A stretch of DNA of 64,000 bases from Planctomycetaceae bacterium (GTDB taxonomy: Bacteria; Planctomycetota; Planctomycetia; Pirellulales; Pirellulaceae), in NCBI GenBank assembly GCA_027487485.1, contig JAIYDN010000095.1, positions 1 through 64,000 on the forward strand, in the 5' to 3' direction. The notes beneath the pieces were generated by a model. It was given only the letters and a program-made list of their open reading frames with translations. It was not told the DNA's origin and did no database searches. The first letter of the stretch is position 1; every line of letters begins with the position of its first letter. Positions 6,468-15,791 of the stretch are shown here, piece by piece. The translations under genes and the position numbers were made by a program.

Positions 6468-9296
6468 CTATTCTTTATCGATTCGATAGGCAGTGAGCAT
6501 TCGGTCATCGTGCAATCCGCTCTTCAAAACCAAGAGGGGGAAGCCATCCGATCCCTTAACCCAGGCAGCGTCATCTTTTCGGAAAACGAGTCCAGGTACG
6601 GAGGCAATTTCTTTGCCAGTGGATAAATCGAAGACCTGAACAACATCATTTTGAACAACAGCCACCCACGGTTTGGTGGGGCAGATCGACACTTCACAAG
6701 GAACATTTTTGAGCTTTGCTTCCCAGTGTATCTCCCCGTTTCGATCGAGCGAAGTCAGTGTAAAAGCACCCAAACGAGTTGCAGCTTCCACGTATACTGG
6801 AGTCGTATTACGGAAGTTTGCACGCAGATGAAAACCAACTGCAAGAATCCGGCTTTTTCCGTCTACGGGCGATTCATACGTTCGGACCTCATAAGCTTTT
6901 AAACTGGGTGCAATCGCTCGAGGATTTTGGCCGGACCGGCCCACGATCTGTAATTGATTTTCTTTTGTAATGACTACATGTTCTCCTGGATTTTCACCAT
7001 CATCCTTGAGGGAACGGATATCGGTAAATCCTTGATCCAGTAAATTGGAACGCACAACTTGCCCGGCGTTATCCGACGCGAACGAATTCGCTGAAGGTCT
7101 GGATTGAATAATCACTTCGTTTTTTGCGTCTCCTTGCACATCGGCTATCAAAACAGTTTCAAACAAACCAGTTCTCGAAGTTATTGGTTTATCATATGTC
7201 CATATAGATTCCCCTTGAGAACGGAAAAGCGATATGCGGCGAGTTTCCACTCCGAAAGAACTTCCAGCTTTAAGAACATTCTTGAAAGCAAGAATCTCGT
7301 TTGTCCCGTCCCCCTCGATATCGACACAAACTAGCTTGTTTGCATCTACGCTAAAGCTGAACCGTTGTAGATTGTTGCCGTCAATTGCGTCGAGACGTTG
7401 GTATCCAAAGCTCCAAAACCAATCTCCATTTCCATTTGCAATTCCATGCGTGTCAGTTCGACGATCCCAAACTTTCGACACACCAATGGACTTGTTCTCG
7501 ATAGGCTTCGTCAAACGAAGTGCTTGGGCGACAATGGTAAGGAAACTGCCGGCGTAGGAATGTTCTAACGACCGAAACCCTTTGGGTACTTCGCAAAGGA
7601 ATAACGAGTCATCTACTTTTGATGCGAATTGAAATTGACTCATGGCGACATGATCGCCGCGAGAATCATCGAATTCGATTTGGACAAGCTCTTCGGTTAC
7701 TTCGTCGATCCAAACGGTGTAGTTTCTTTGAAACTGCAGGATAGAAAATCCAATCGACTTCTTGCCATCGATTTCTTTCGCTTCGAACTGTTTAGTCGCC
7801 CGCGCACGTGCGTTCTTAAGATGCTCAAGATGCGACCACGTATGTTGTGATCCACCAAATGGAAATCCACGTTTGGAATACCGTTTTATGTCATGTAGGA
7901 GTGCGATACTGGCAAAACCGTTTGAGATCGATGTTATTCCAATCGGCCGGTCTTTCATCAACAGCTCCGATCGAGATCGACCATCGTCTACGACGGTTTC
8001 GCGATAGATGATAGGTGTTTTTGAGCTGTCCTGCGGGACTATTTTCCTCACGTAGGTCATAGCACGAAGACCTTGGGAAACCGCTCCTGCCTGCTCGCCT
8101 GTTGGTTCGGTCGCTTCTAGTTGGTTGATGCGAATGGCACTTGCACCTAATAGCAGCAGAAGCACAACAAGCCCGGTACAGGCGTTGAACCGGAAACGGC
8201 ATCGAGTGCGTGCGATGGAATCGGGTTCAAGCAACGCACGGATTCGACGCGACAACTGGCTCGTGCGCCCACCCATGGTTAACGCGCCAGCTGGAATAGT
8301 GCAGGATCGAGCAACCGACAGACGCATCAACAACTCGGAATACTGAATCGGCTCCGCGATGGTACGAACCGCAGATCGATCCGCGATCAGCTCTTGGCAC
8401 ACTCGCAGCTCGCGGCTAAGCATGTGAACCCCTGGTTGGTACCAATAGACGATCCGAAGTAAATTTGCCCAAGTGAAAATCCATATGTCTTTGTGCTGGA
8501 TATGCGCCCATTCATGCGCCAAGCAGGCATCCAAGTCTGCCCCCTGATGCCGTACCATTTTTGATGGAAGCAGGATTGTCGGAGCCCAATACCCGAAAGT
8601 CATCGGTGTGGTGATCGACTGCGATTCAAGAACCTTCACCCTCGATCCGCGCCCTTCCGAGATATGGCTCCAGCGTTCAATTACCTTGTCCGAAGCAGCG
8701 ATCGAGTTACGCATGATTCTTTGCAGCTGGATCCTGCCTAACAATCCAACGACCATAAACCAACCACTTCCAGCCAGTTGCAAACTTAAGATCAACGTAC
8801 AAGCCACAAGCCAGGGATGAAGGCGAGTTCCCTCGGACGCGGGCTCCAAGTCAGACTCAAGATTAGTTGGCAAATCAGACGGTGCAGTTACAGCAGTCAA
8901 TTCGATCGAATCTGAAGTAGACGCATAAGGCGATGTCGATGCTGTTTGCGATTCGGACGATAGATTGGTGGTTGTCTTACGGTTGAGAGTCGAGAACTGA
9001 AGTTTTTCCTTCGGTGCGTTGACTTGTCCGACAATGGTTGCCGGGCCCGTCACTGCTAGATCATCGTTGGAATGGGCGTTCATCCAATCGTTGAGATCGA
9101 TGCGCCAAGCGGGGATGATGGCGATCACAGACACGAAAGGCAGGGCAGTCAGCAACAAGAATGTAGCGTGAACCAACCTTGCTCTTTCCACCGTTTGGGA
9201 GATCCAACGCAATGCGATCGAGCTCAATAACAAGATGAGCAACGAAGTGACGGCGAATTGGATCCAAGACGTGACGAACCATTGATTCCATTCCAT
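6468..9296 (-). CDS. M56 (BlaR1-type) membrane metalloprotease with large C-terminal region
   Basis: The 942-residue protein has membrane segments at about 12-30, 42-63 and 162-186, an M56 zinc-protease site H261-E-x-x-H265 (HEWAH) with a probable third ligand at E302 in QELIADRSA, and a further membrane segment at 372-389. In BlaR1/MecR1 proteins this protease inactivates the partner repressor. Instead of a penicillin-binding domain, the C-terminal 550 residues contain a LolA-like stretch (about 405-575) and segments with FG-GAP/VCBS-like motifs (EGDGTNEILAF, DVQGDAKNEVIIQ), suggesting a beta-propeller outside the cytoplasm. It starts 4 bp after the BlaI-like gene, with GGAG 7 nt before the ATG. 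The signal it senses cannot be told from sequence. Confidence 0.85.
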   Translation of the reverse strand: MEWNQWFVTSWIQFAVTSLLILLLSSIALRWISQTVERARLVHATFLLLTALPFVSVIAIIPAWRIDLNDWMNAHSNDDLAVTGPATIVGQVNAPKEKLQFSTLNRKTTTNLSSESQTASTSPYASTSDSIELTAVTAPSDLPTNLESDLEPASEGTRLHPWLVACTLILSLQLAGSGWFMVVGLLGRIQLQRIMRNSIAASDKVIERWSHISEGRGSRVKVLESQSITTPMTFGYWAPTILLPSKMVRHQGADLDACLAHEWAHIQHKDIWIFTWANLLRIVYWYQPGVHMLSRELRVCQELIADRSAVRTIAEPIQYSELLMRLSVARSCTIPAGALTMGGRTSQLSRRIRALLEPDSIARTRCRFRFNACTGLVVLLLLLGASAIRINQLEATEPTGEQAGAVSQGLRAMTYVRKIVPQDSSKTPIIYRETVVDDGRSRSELLMKDRPIGITSISNGFASIALLHDIKRYSKRGFPFGGSQHTWSHLEHLKNARARATKQFEAKEIDGKKSIGFSILQFQRNYTVWIDEVTEELVQIEFDDSRGDHVAMSQFQFASKVDDSLFLCEVPKGFRSLEHSYAGSFLTIVAQALRLTKPIENKSIGVSKVWDRRTDTHGIANGNGDWFWSFGYQRLDAIDGNNLQRFSFSVDANKLVCVDIEGDGTNEILAFKNVLKAGSSFGVETRRISLFRSQGESIWTYDKPITSRTGLFETVLIADVQGDAKNEVIIQSRPSANSFASDNAGQVVRSNLLDQGFTDIRSLKDDGENPGEHVVITKENQLQIVGRSGQNPRAIAPSLKAYEVRTYESPVDGKSRILAVGFHLRANFRNTTPVYVEAATRLGAFTLTSLDRNGEIHWEAKLKNVPCEVSICPTKPWVAVVQNDVVQVFDLSTGKEIASVPGLVFRKDDAAWVKGSDGFPLLVLKSGLHDDRMLTAYRIDKE

Positions 9297-9300
9297 TTCT

Positions 9301-9675
9301 CTACTCCTTTGATTTTTTGCGACGTGCTTTTGCGATGAGTTGCTCCAACTCCCGAATCTCTTGCGGTGACAGGTTTTCTGCCTCCACCATGTTCAATACC
9401 AGTTTGTCCAATGCACCATCGAAGACGCGATGCAAAAATCGCGAACTGACTTGTTCTAAGGTGTGCGCGGCTGAGTACCAGAGAGTTCGCCCCTCGATAC
9501 GTTGATGAACAAGCTTCTTGTCGGCCATAATGCGAAGTAAGGTCTGCACAGTGGTGAAAGCGCACTGACTTTGTTGACAAAGCCTTTCGTGCACATCGCG
9601 CACCTTGCATTCCCCAAGATCCCAAAGGACCTTCAGTATGTCCAATTCCCGTTCACTCGGAGCAATCTCACCCAT
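9301..9675 (-). CDS. BlaI/MecI/CopY-family transcriptional repressor
   Basis: The 124-residue protein is a typical BlaI/MecI winged helix: PSERELDILKVLWDLGECKVRDVHERL, then the recognition-helix region FTTVQTLLRIMADKKLVHQRIEGRTLWYSA, and a helical dimerisation tail ending in KARRKKSKE. Repressors of this family bind a palindrome as dimers and are cut or inactivated by the M56 partner, which here is the next gene 4 bp downstream. A perfect palindrome lies 51 bp upstream of the start, which fits autorepression of the operon. Confidence 0.92.
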   Translation of the reverse strand: MGEIAPSERELDILKVLWDLGECKVRDVHERLCQQSQCAFTTVQTLLRIMADKKLVHQRIEGRTLWYSAAHTLEQVSSRFLHRVFDGALDKLVLNMVEAENLSPQEIRELEQLIAKARRKKSKE

Positions 9676-10064
9676 GTTGGTCCCTCATTCGCGACTTCCT
9701 CAAACAGAACTGACTTTGCAATTAAACTAAACTATTAGTTTAGTCGAGTCAAGAGGGCGTTCACTTTCTGACGCTGGTTGGGTTCGTCGATTGAAAGAGA
9801 AGCTTGTGTGGGAACTTGTTTAAATGCTCTTGGACCTAGATTCGTCACCGGTCGGCTTTTGACTTGTGTTGGCTTTGCTTCGTTCAATGATGGCTTGCGA
9901 GGATGAAATTTGTGGTTGCGAAGGGTTTCTCATCAGGAGCATTACGACTACATTAAGTGCCCCGCCAACCATCACTCTCCCACCGTTCCAACATGCCAAC
10001 CATCTTCAAACAACTCGGCTGCTTTGCTTTGTTAATGCCAACGTTGAAAGGAAAACCTATCTCC
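9676..10064. other. Divergent intergenic region
   Basis: This spacer separates the minus-strand BlaI/M56 operon from the plus-strand haem protein. The only clear feature is the operator palindrome at 9726-9744. The haem-protein frame is open back to 9957, but the signal peptide and ribosome site point to 10065, so I see no gene here. Confidence 0.6.
9726..9744. promoter_or_regulatory. Probable BlaI-type operator
   Basis: ACTAAACTATTAGTTTAGT is a perfect 9-1-9 palindrome located 51 bp upstream of the BlaI-like start codon. BlaI-family dimers bind palindromes of this size overlapping their own promoter, so this is the likely operator. The link to this repressor is inference from position and symmetry. 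It might also affect the divergent gene at 10065. Confidence 0.8.
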
Positions 10065-13000
10065 ATGCGAAACTTGATTCTTTTGTTGGTTGGACTGATT
10101 GGCTTAAGTTGCTACCCGTCGACTCTTCGAGCGGACTTGGAATGGGTTTGGGTCGGGGAGCCTTCGGCCTCGAACGAGATCGGTGTTCGTTTTGAATTTG
10201 TCGTCAACGAAGATGTAAAGAAGGCGTTTGTGTTGGCGACGGCCGACAACTATTGCGAGGTCTTTCTAAATGGAAAGAAGGTAACCGAATCCAACGATTG
10301 GGCGCAAATCGCAGCTCAAGATATCAGCTCGCAGTTACTGAAGGGTAAAAACGTATTAGCAATCCTTGCGAGAAACGAAGGTGGGCCCGCAGGCTTGATC
10401 GCTCAAGTTCACATCACCACCAAGGAGGGCAAGTTGGTAACCTTCGATTCAAACAACTCTTGGAAGGGAATCGCCAATCCAACTCCAGCTTGGCAAGCCC
10501 CTGAGTTCGATGATAAGAAGTGGGGTAATGTTTCTACACTAGGTAAGATCGGTGATGGCAATCTGCCATGGTCGGGGAGCATCTCGCCAGAGGCTTTCGA
10601 ACTTACGATTCCCAATGGTAACGGCAATGAATACATGCCTCGGGTTGCAGCGAATGCGAAAGTGCCCGCAGGCTTCAAGATCGAGAAAGTGTTTCAAGTT
10701 CCGCGATCGATGGGCTCCTGGGTTTCGCTCGCGAATGATGGACGAGGTGGATTGATCGCTTCCGACCAAGAGGGAGCGGGGTTGTTCCGCATCCAACCTG
10801 GAACCGACAATGTCCCAACGACCGTGGAGAAAATTCCTGTTGAGATCTCCAGTGCTCAAGGGCTGCTTTGGGCTTTTGACTCGTTGTATGCGGTGGTTAA
10901 CGGTGGGGCAAAACCAGGGCTGCATCGATTGCGAGATACGGATGCCGATGGCCAATTGGATCACGATGAATGGTGCATGCCGATCGATGGAGGCGGGGAA
11001 CATGGTCCTCATGCGGTGATCTTGAGTCCCGATGGTAAGTCCCTATATGTTGCATCAGGGAACCATACGAAGTTGCCTTCGCAGATCGCAGGCAGCCGAA
11101 TTCCGATGAACTGGAACGAGGATATGATTTTGCCGCGTCGTTGGGATGCGAATGGACATGCCGCTGGGATCTTGGCACCGGGCGGTTGGATCTGCAACGT
11201 TGATCCAACCGGCAAGGAATGGACGGTTCACAGCGTTGGTTATCGCAATCAATACGATATCGCCTTCAACCCGGACGGAGAATTGTTTACCTACGATTCC
11301 GATATGGAATGGGATTTCGGCTCGCCCTGGTATCGGCCAACTCGAGTTTGCCACTCAACCAGCGGCAGCGAGTTTGGCTGGCGAAGTGGAACAGGGAACT
11401 GGCCAGCCTACTTCGAAGATTCGCTGCCACCCGCGGTCGACATTGGGCCTGGTTCTCCGACCGGCACCGTGTTTGGAACCGGTGCGAAGTTTCCGGCCAA
11501 GTATCAGAAATCGCTGTTCATTCTGGATTGGACCTACAGCACCATCTATGCGATCGATCTGCAGCCAGATGGATCCAGTTACCGAGGTATCAAATCGGAT
11601 TTTGTGACCGGTTCTCCATTGCCGGTAACCGATGCCGTGGTGGGCGCCGATGGAGCTTTCTATTTCACCGCGGGCGGCCGTGGCACTCAATCTGCTCTTT
11701 ATCGCGTGAGCTATGTAGGTTCAGAACCGACCGCACCGATTTCGGGCAACGAAAAACAAGGGCAGGATCTTCGGCAGTTAAGACATCGGTTAGAAGCTTC
11801 TCATGGAGTTCCCAGTCAAGACTTAGACTTTGTTTTGAAGCATTTGTCGCACGAAGATCGTTTCATTCGTTATGCCGCTCGAGTCGCTTTAGAATCGCAA
11901 CCCGTCGAGAGTTGGCGAGATCAAGTATTGGCCTTGAAGCAACCGAAGGCAATCATCCAAGCCGCGTTCGCGTTAGCTCATCAAGGAAGTCAAAGCGATT
12001 TGCCTGCGATTTTGGATCGCTTATCAAGCTTGAAGTTGGAAAGCTTAGCGGATGCAGACAAGCTAGCATGGCTTCGATCGTTCGAAGTGGCTTTTTCGAG
12101 ACTTGGCGAGCCCGCTGAAGATACGCGCCAGAAGCTGATTCGAAACTTCGATTCGCTTTATCCGGCTGCGACTTATGAGGTCAACGCGGAACTCGTTCAG
12201 TTGTTAACTTTCCTACGTTCACCCACTGTCGTCGCCAAGACGCTTGCACTGATGGACAATCTTGGACCGGAGCCAATTCCGGACTGGGGAGATCTTGTTC
12301 GTCGAAATGCGGGGTACGGGGGCACGGTCGAAAGCATGATGGCGGACATGCCTCCTGTTCGCGCGATTCATTTTGCATTTGTTCTTCGGAATGTCAAAAC
12401 GGGCTGGACGATGGAGCAACGTCAAAAGTACTTTGAGTTTTTTCCGAAGGCGGCAAAGCATCCTGGTGGAAATAGCTTCGCGAAGTTTCTAATGCAGTTT
12501 CGCGAGGATGCGATTGCGACCTGTTCGCCTGCAGAACAAGTTGTTCTAGCGCCGATCACCAACGTTTCTTTGCTTGCTGCTCCGATTGCTTTTACGCCAG
12601 CCAAAGGTCCGGGACAGAAATGGAGTACTCAACAAGCTCTTTCGACGATGGCAGACGGATTGAAGGGACGCAACTTCGATCAAGGAAAGAACCTATTCCA
12701 CGCGACTTCTTGTGCCAAGTGCCATCGACTTGCTGGTGAAGGTGGAGCGATCGGACCGGATCTTTCGACTGCTGGAAAGAAGTTTTCGATGCAAGACATG
12801 TTGGATGCGATTGTGGAACCAAGCAAAGCGATCTCCGATCAGTACGGCTCCCAGCAGGTGCTCACCAGCGATGGCCGAGTGTTGGTCGGGCGAACGGTGG
12901 AGATTGGGAACGAGATTTATGTCTATCTTGCGGATGCAGAGCTGAAGCCCATCACGCTCAAGAAGGACGAAGTCGAAGAGATTAAGCCTTCGAAAGTTTC

Positions 13001-13106
13001 GCAGATGCCATCTGGCTTGGTCGATGTTCTGAACACAGAGGAACTGAAGGATTTGATGGCTTATCTGATGTCCAGCGGCGACAGAAACTCGCCAGTCTTT
13101 CAGTAG
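10065..13106 (+). CDS. Secreted PVC-type c-haem protein with dehydrogenase-like propeller
   Basis: The ATG at 10065 has AAAGGA about 10 nt upstream and opens a signal peptide (MRNLILLLVGLIGLSCYP). The 1013-residue product has an N-terminal beta-sandwich-like domain (about 25-190, with FLNGKKVTESNDW), a propeller resembling membrane-bound/PQQ-type sugar dehydrogenases (about 200-560), a helical HEAT-like region (about 570-850) and a C-terminal PVC-type haem domain with C883-A-K-C-H887. Such proteins are abundant in Planctomycetes and are thought to oxidise sugars or other substrates outside the cytoplasm, passing electrons through the covalent haem. The substrate is unknown. It stands alone between repeat-rich spacers. 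Confidence 0.88.
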   Translation: MRNLILLLVGLIGLSCYPSTLRADLEWVWVGEPSASNEIGVRFEFVVNEDVKKAFVLATADNYCEVFLNGKKVTESNDWAQIAAQDISSQLLKGKNVLAILARNEGGPAGLIAQVHITTKEGKLVTFDSNNSWKGIANPTPAWQAPEFDDKKWGNVSTLGKIGDGNLPWSGSISPEAFELTIPNGNGNEYMPRVAANAKVPAGFKIEKVFQVPRSMGSWVSLANDGRGGLIASDQEGAGLFRIQPGTDNVPTTVEKIPVEISSAQGLLWAFDSLYAVVNGGAKPGLHRLRDTDADGQLDHDEWCMPIDGGGEHGPHAVILSPDGKSLYVASGNHTKLPSQIAGSRIPMNWNEDMILPRRWDANGHAAGILAPGGWICNVDPTGKEWTVHSVGYRNQYDIAFNPDGELFTYDSDMEWDFGSPWYRPTRVCHSTSGSEFGWRSGTGNWPAYFEDSLPPAVDIGPGSPTGTVFGTGAKFPAKYQKSLFILDWTYSTIYAIDLQPDGSSYRGIKSDFVTGSPLPVTDAVVGADGAFYFTAGGRGTQSALYRVSYVGSEPTAPISGNEKQGQDLRQLRHRLEASHGVPSQDLDFVLKHLSHEDRFIRYAARVALESQPVESWRDQVLALKQPKAIIQAAFALAHQGSQSDLPAILDRLSSLKLESLADADKLAWLRSFEVAFSRLGEPAEDTRQKLIRNFDSLYPAATYEVNAELVQLLTFLRSPTVVAKTLALMDNLGPEPIPDWGDLVRRNAGYGGTVESMMADMPPVRAIHFAFVLRNVKTGWTMEQRQKYFEFFPKAAKHPGGNSFAKFLMQFREDAIATCSPAEQVVLAPITNVSLLAAPIAFTPAKGPGQKWSTQQALSTMADGLKGRNFDQGKNLFHATSCAKCHRLAGEGGAIGPDLSTAGKKFSMQDMLDAIVEPSKAISDQYGSQQVLTSDGRVLVGRTVEIGNEIYVYLADAELKPITLKKDEVEEIKPSKVSQMPSGLVDVLNTEELKDLMAYLMSSGDRNSPVFQ

Positions 13107-13616
13107 AGCTAAGCGACTGTTGAACCGCGGGCGCTAGCCGCGTTGGGTTGATTTGAGCCTCGGGCGCTAGTTTTGATGTTGCGCATACTTGGCTTGGCTG
13201 CGCATTTTAGGCCCCGAGGGCCGACATATCCAATGCCGGTGGCGCGAGCCACCGGTTTTCAAAACTTAACAAACAAAGGCCTGAAGGGCCGACACATTGG
13301 CGTCTGTGTCGGCCCTTCAGGCCTGCAGTAACCTTTTGGCACGTTCCGGTGGCTTACGCCACCGGCAATGGATGTGCCGGGCTTCCAGCCCTTCCAAACC
13401 TGCGCAACATCAAAAGGCGCTAGCCGCGTTGAGTTGATTTGAGCTGGAAACGTGGTCGCGGCTAGCGCCTGCGGTTCAAATAGCGCGTAATCCATGCAGC
13501 TATAAGGCAAGGGGGTACATACTTGGGATTGCACTCGAGCTGTGTTATATTTCAGTCGGAACTTGATTTTTCTCGGTTTGTCAGAACCATTTGCACCTTG
13601 ATCCGATTGCTTTACG
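13107..13616. repeat. Nested palindromic repeats upstream of the HNH-repeat gene
   Basis: Outer arms GAACCGCGGGCGCTAGCCGC (13122) and GCGGCTAGCGCCTGCGGTTC (ending 13477) are reverse complements with one mismatch. Between them sits a 245-bp element with its own inverted ends (13171-13415). The remaining 140 bp before the next gene contains no recognisable feature beyond a likely promoter region. Open frames here are repeat-derived. Confidence 0.75.
13171..13415. mobile_element. MITE-like element, GGCCTGAAGGGCC core, with TTTTGATGTTGCGCA ends
   Basis: The left end TTTTGATGTTGCGCA (13171-13185) and the right end TGCGCAACATCAAAA (13401-13415) are exact inverted repeats. The 8-bp sequence GGCGCTAG lies immediately outside both ends (13163-13170 and 13416-13423), as a target-site duplication would. 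Inside are palindromes GGCCTGAAGGGCC and GCCGGTGGCGCGAGCCACCGG-type stems. A near-identical copy in opposite orientation is at 27458-27698. There is no transposase, so a non-autonomous element is inferred. Confidence 0.7.
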
Positions 13617-15536
13617 ATGAAGAAGAAATCCAAGAAGTTAGTATCGGATCGACAGTCGATTTTGCGGGCGATTCGGCAACGGTTCGCCGATCGATTGCCA
13701 TTGAACATAACGGCCGTGAAGCGAGATGACCCGAAATTGGTTCGGCAGGTCTACGAACAGCGTCCCTATTGGGGATGGAAAGCCGCGTTAGCGGATGCTG
13801 GACTGACCTATAACAAGATCCGCATTGAAATTGAGCAGACTGTGGTATGTCAGTTGTGTGGCAAAAGACTTGCGTCACTCATTGGTCATGTGACTCAATT
13901 GCATTTGATCGATTGCCGCGAGTATTTGGACGAGTTTCCCGGGGCCGAATTGGTCAGTGAACAGTTGCGGTCCAACAGCATGGGTGTTATCAAACAACCG
14001 CACCCCGAATGGTTAAAGCATTGGGAACCAGTCTATTCTTTGGAGTATCTGCTAGACCGCCTGAAGGAATACGCAGACCTTGGTTTTTCGATCAATCATG
14101 ACAACCTGGTTGCGATCGACACTTCGCTACCAGTCACCCTGAAGAAATATTCTGGACTGACTGATTGGGATGATTGTATTCGTGCGATTGACTTGGACCC
14201 GGTCGACTATCGCGGTCTGGTCCATAGCGACGACTTCACTTTGACTCAGTTTCAAGCGTGGTTGGCAGAACGCGAACGGGCGGGTCAGTCCTGTCTGTAC
14301 CAAGACGTGGTCGCCGAGCGTGATCATTGGCAGCGCCGTCACTTGATCGCCGTTTGGGCTCTGCGGCAATACGGGAGCTGGGCTGCGGCGTTGGACCAAG
14401 CGGGTGTGGACCGAGGCTTGCCGATTTATGGTGGACGCCATAATTTCACCACGCAAGATGTTCTTGCCCGGATCAAGCAACTGCGCCGCGACGGCCTGGA
14501 TTTGGCCCGCAAATCAGTCGTGTTAATGCCTGACGGGATGGCGATCGTAACGGCAGCAGTACGAGATTTTGGGACTTGGGAAAGTGCTTTGGATGCTGCC
14601 AAGGTCCCATTGCGAGAACGCGAACGCAAGATCCAGTTTGAAACCAAGTCCGAGGTGTTGCAAGGGATTCGCGTACGGATGAAGAATGATTGGAGCTTGG
14701 CCCCGATTGAGCTTTTCTACGGATCGCGCAACGACATGACTCTGTTCAAACAGGCCTTTCAATTTTGGGACAGCTGGGGCGACGCGGTTCAAGCCGCAGG
14801 AGGAAATCGCGAGCAGCTCAAGCAAGCCGCCGATACTCCCTATAATTCGAAAGCCAAAGTTGTTGCTGAACTCAAGCGACGCGGCCGTCAAGGGAAGCTC
14901 TTGGCCGTTCGGGAATTGACCGAATCGGTGGCAGACAAGCAACTTTATGTAATGGCTTCTGGGTATTTTGGCAAATGGCAGGAAGCGGTTCGCGCGGCAG
15001 GCGAGGACCCGCGAAAATACCATCAATGGAATTTGGAATCACCGGGCAAGTACAAGAGTCCCGAACAAGTTCTGACTGCAATTCGCCAACGTCATCGAAA
15101 AAAATTGCCGTTGCACACGCGTGGACTGACCCATGGTGAACATATGGATGTCCCGTTGCTGTACACCGCCCGGAAGCTTTTCGGAAATTGGCAAACGGCT
15201 ATTGAGAATGCCAAAATCGATTACGGCAAGATTGCACGCAAGACGCAAGACTATGCTGCTATGAAAGGACGCGTTTATCGGACCTACCAATCCAAAGAAG
15301 AAGTCCAATCCGAAGTGCAACGCCGTTATTCCTCGGAACTGCCCGTGACTTATCGAGAACTCTGTCATTCTAAGGATCCTGAGATTCGCGACAACGGACT
15401 TCTGACCGCTGGCAAAAAGTTCTTTGGCGATTGGGACAAGGCCCTGCGCCATGCCGGTATTGACCCCACCGAAGTCCAAGAGCCTTGGGTGCAAGAACGG
15501 AAAGCTCGTTTACGGAAAAAAGCCAAAGCAAAGTAG
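13617..15536 (+). CDS. Eight-repeat HNH-associated (homing-endonuclease-type) array protein with Ros/MucR-like zinc finger
   Basis: This 639-residue basic protein is built from about eight copies of a 55-65-residue module ending in a consensus F-G-x-W-x-x-A-x-x-x-A-G-[ILV]-D. Modules lie at roughly 13-68, 140-198, 207-266, 277-333, 342-400, 409-468, 479-538 and 557-620. This is the pattern of the homing-endonuclease-associated repeat (HNH_repeat), normally a DNA-binding accessory of HNH nucleases. Between repeats 1 and 2 is a Ros/MucR-like C2H2 finger (C78-x2-C81...H91-x4-H96) followed by CREYLDEFPGAELVSE. I see no HNH, GIY-YIG or other nuclease motif, so it is probably a DNA-binding protein. 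It is flanked by palindromic repeats and no partner gene is obvious. No strong ribosome site precedes the ATG. Confidence 0.75.
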   Translation: MKKKSKKLVSDRQSILRAIRQRFADRLPLNITAVKRDDPKLVRQVYEQRPYWGWKAALADAGLTYNKIRIEIEQTVVCQLCGKRLASLIGHVTQLHLIDCREYLDEFPGAELVSEQLRSNSMGVIKQPHPEWLKHWEPVYSLEYLLDRLKEYADLGFSINHDNLVAIDTSLPVTLKKYSGLTDWDDCIRAIDLDPVDYRGLVHSDDFTLTQFQAWLAERERAGQSCLYQDVVAERDHWQRRHLIAVWALRQYGSWAAALDQAGVDRGLPIYGGRHNFTTQDVLARIKQLRRDGLDLARKSVVLMPDGMAIVTAAVRDFGTWESALDAAKVPLRERERKIQFETKSEVLQGIRVRMKNDWSLAPIELFYGSRNDMTLFKQAFQFWDSWGDAVQAAGGNREQLKQAADTPYNSKAKVVAELKRRGRQGKLLAVRELTESVADKQLYVMASGYFGKWQEAVRAAGEDPRKYHQWNLESPGKYKSPEQVLTAIRQRHRKKLPLHTRGLTHGEHMDVPLLYTARKLFGNWQTAIENAKIDYGKIARKTQDYAAMKGRVYRTYQSKEEVQSEVQRRYSSELPVTYRELCHSKDPEIRDNGLLTAGKKFFGDWDKALRHAGIDPTEVQEPWVQERKARLRKKAKAK

Positions 15537-15548
15537 GCCGTAAAAGGT

Positions 15549-15676
15549 GTAGGCCGTAACAAGCGCTAGCGCAGTTACGGCAGGCCCCGCTCGCATCTTA
15601 TGGCCTGATCGAACAAGTCCACCAACTCTGGCACTCCATGCCGTAACTGCGTCCAAAGCGACTTGTTACAGCCTAC
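15549..15676. repeat. Imperfect palindrome GTAGGCCGTAACAAGCG...CGACTTGTTACAGCCTAC
   Basis: The arms at 15549-15583 and 15640-15676 share GTAGGCCGTAAC/GTTACAGCCTAC and CAGTTACGGC/GCCGTAACTG blocks in inverted order. The element fills the spacer between the HNH-repeat gene and the ECF sigma gene, leaving about 115 bp for the sigma-gene promoter. It has no coding potential. Confidence 0.65.
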
Positions 15677-15791
15677 GTCAAACGAATTGCAGATTTTTGT
15701 ATTTTCTTTGAAAGGTTGTTCTGCGGTTCAGACTTAGATACCTTAGCAGCAACAAACGTGTCCTTGATTCGAGGTTTCTGGAAAAATCCTT

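Noticed and set aside
9957-10064. N-terminal extension of the PVC haem protein
   Set aside because: The ATG at 10065 has a ribosome site and begins the signal peptide.
11219-12118. 299-residue plus-strand open frame
   Set aside because: It lies in another frame of the PVC haem protein gene, which has the signal peptide, domains and haem motif.
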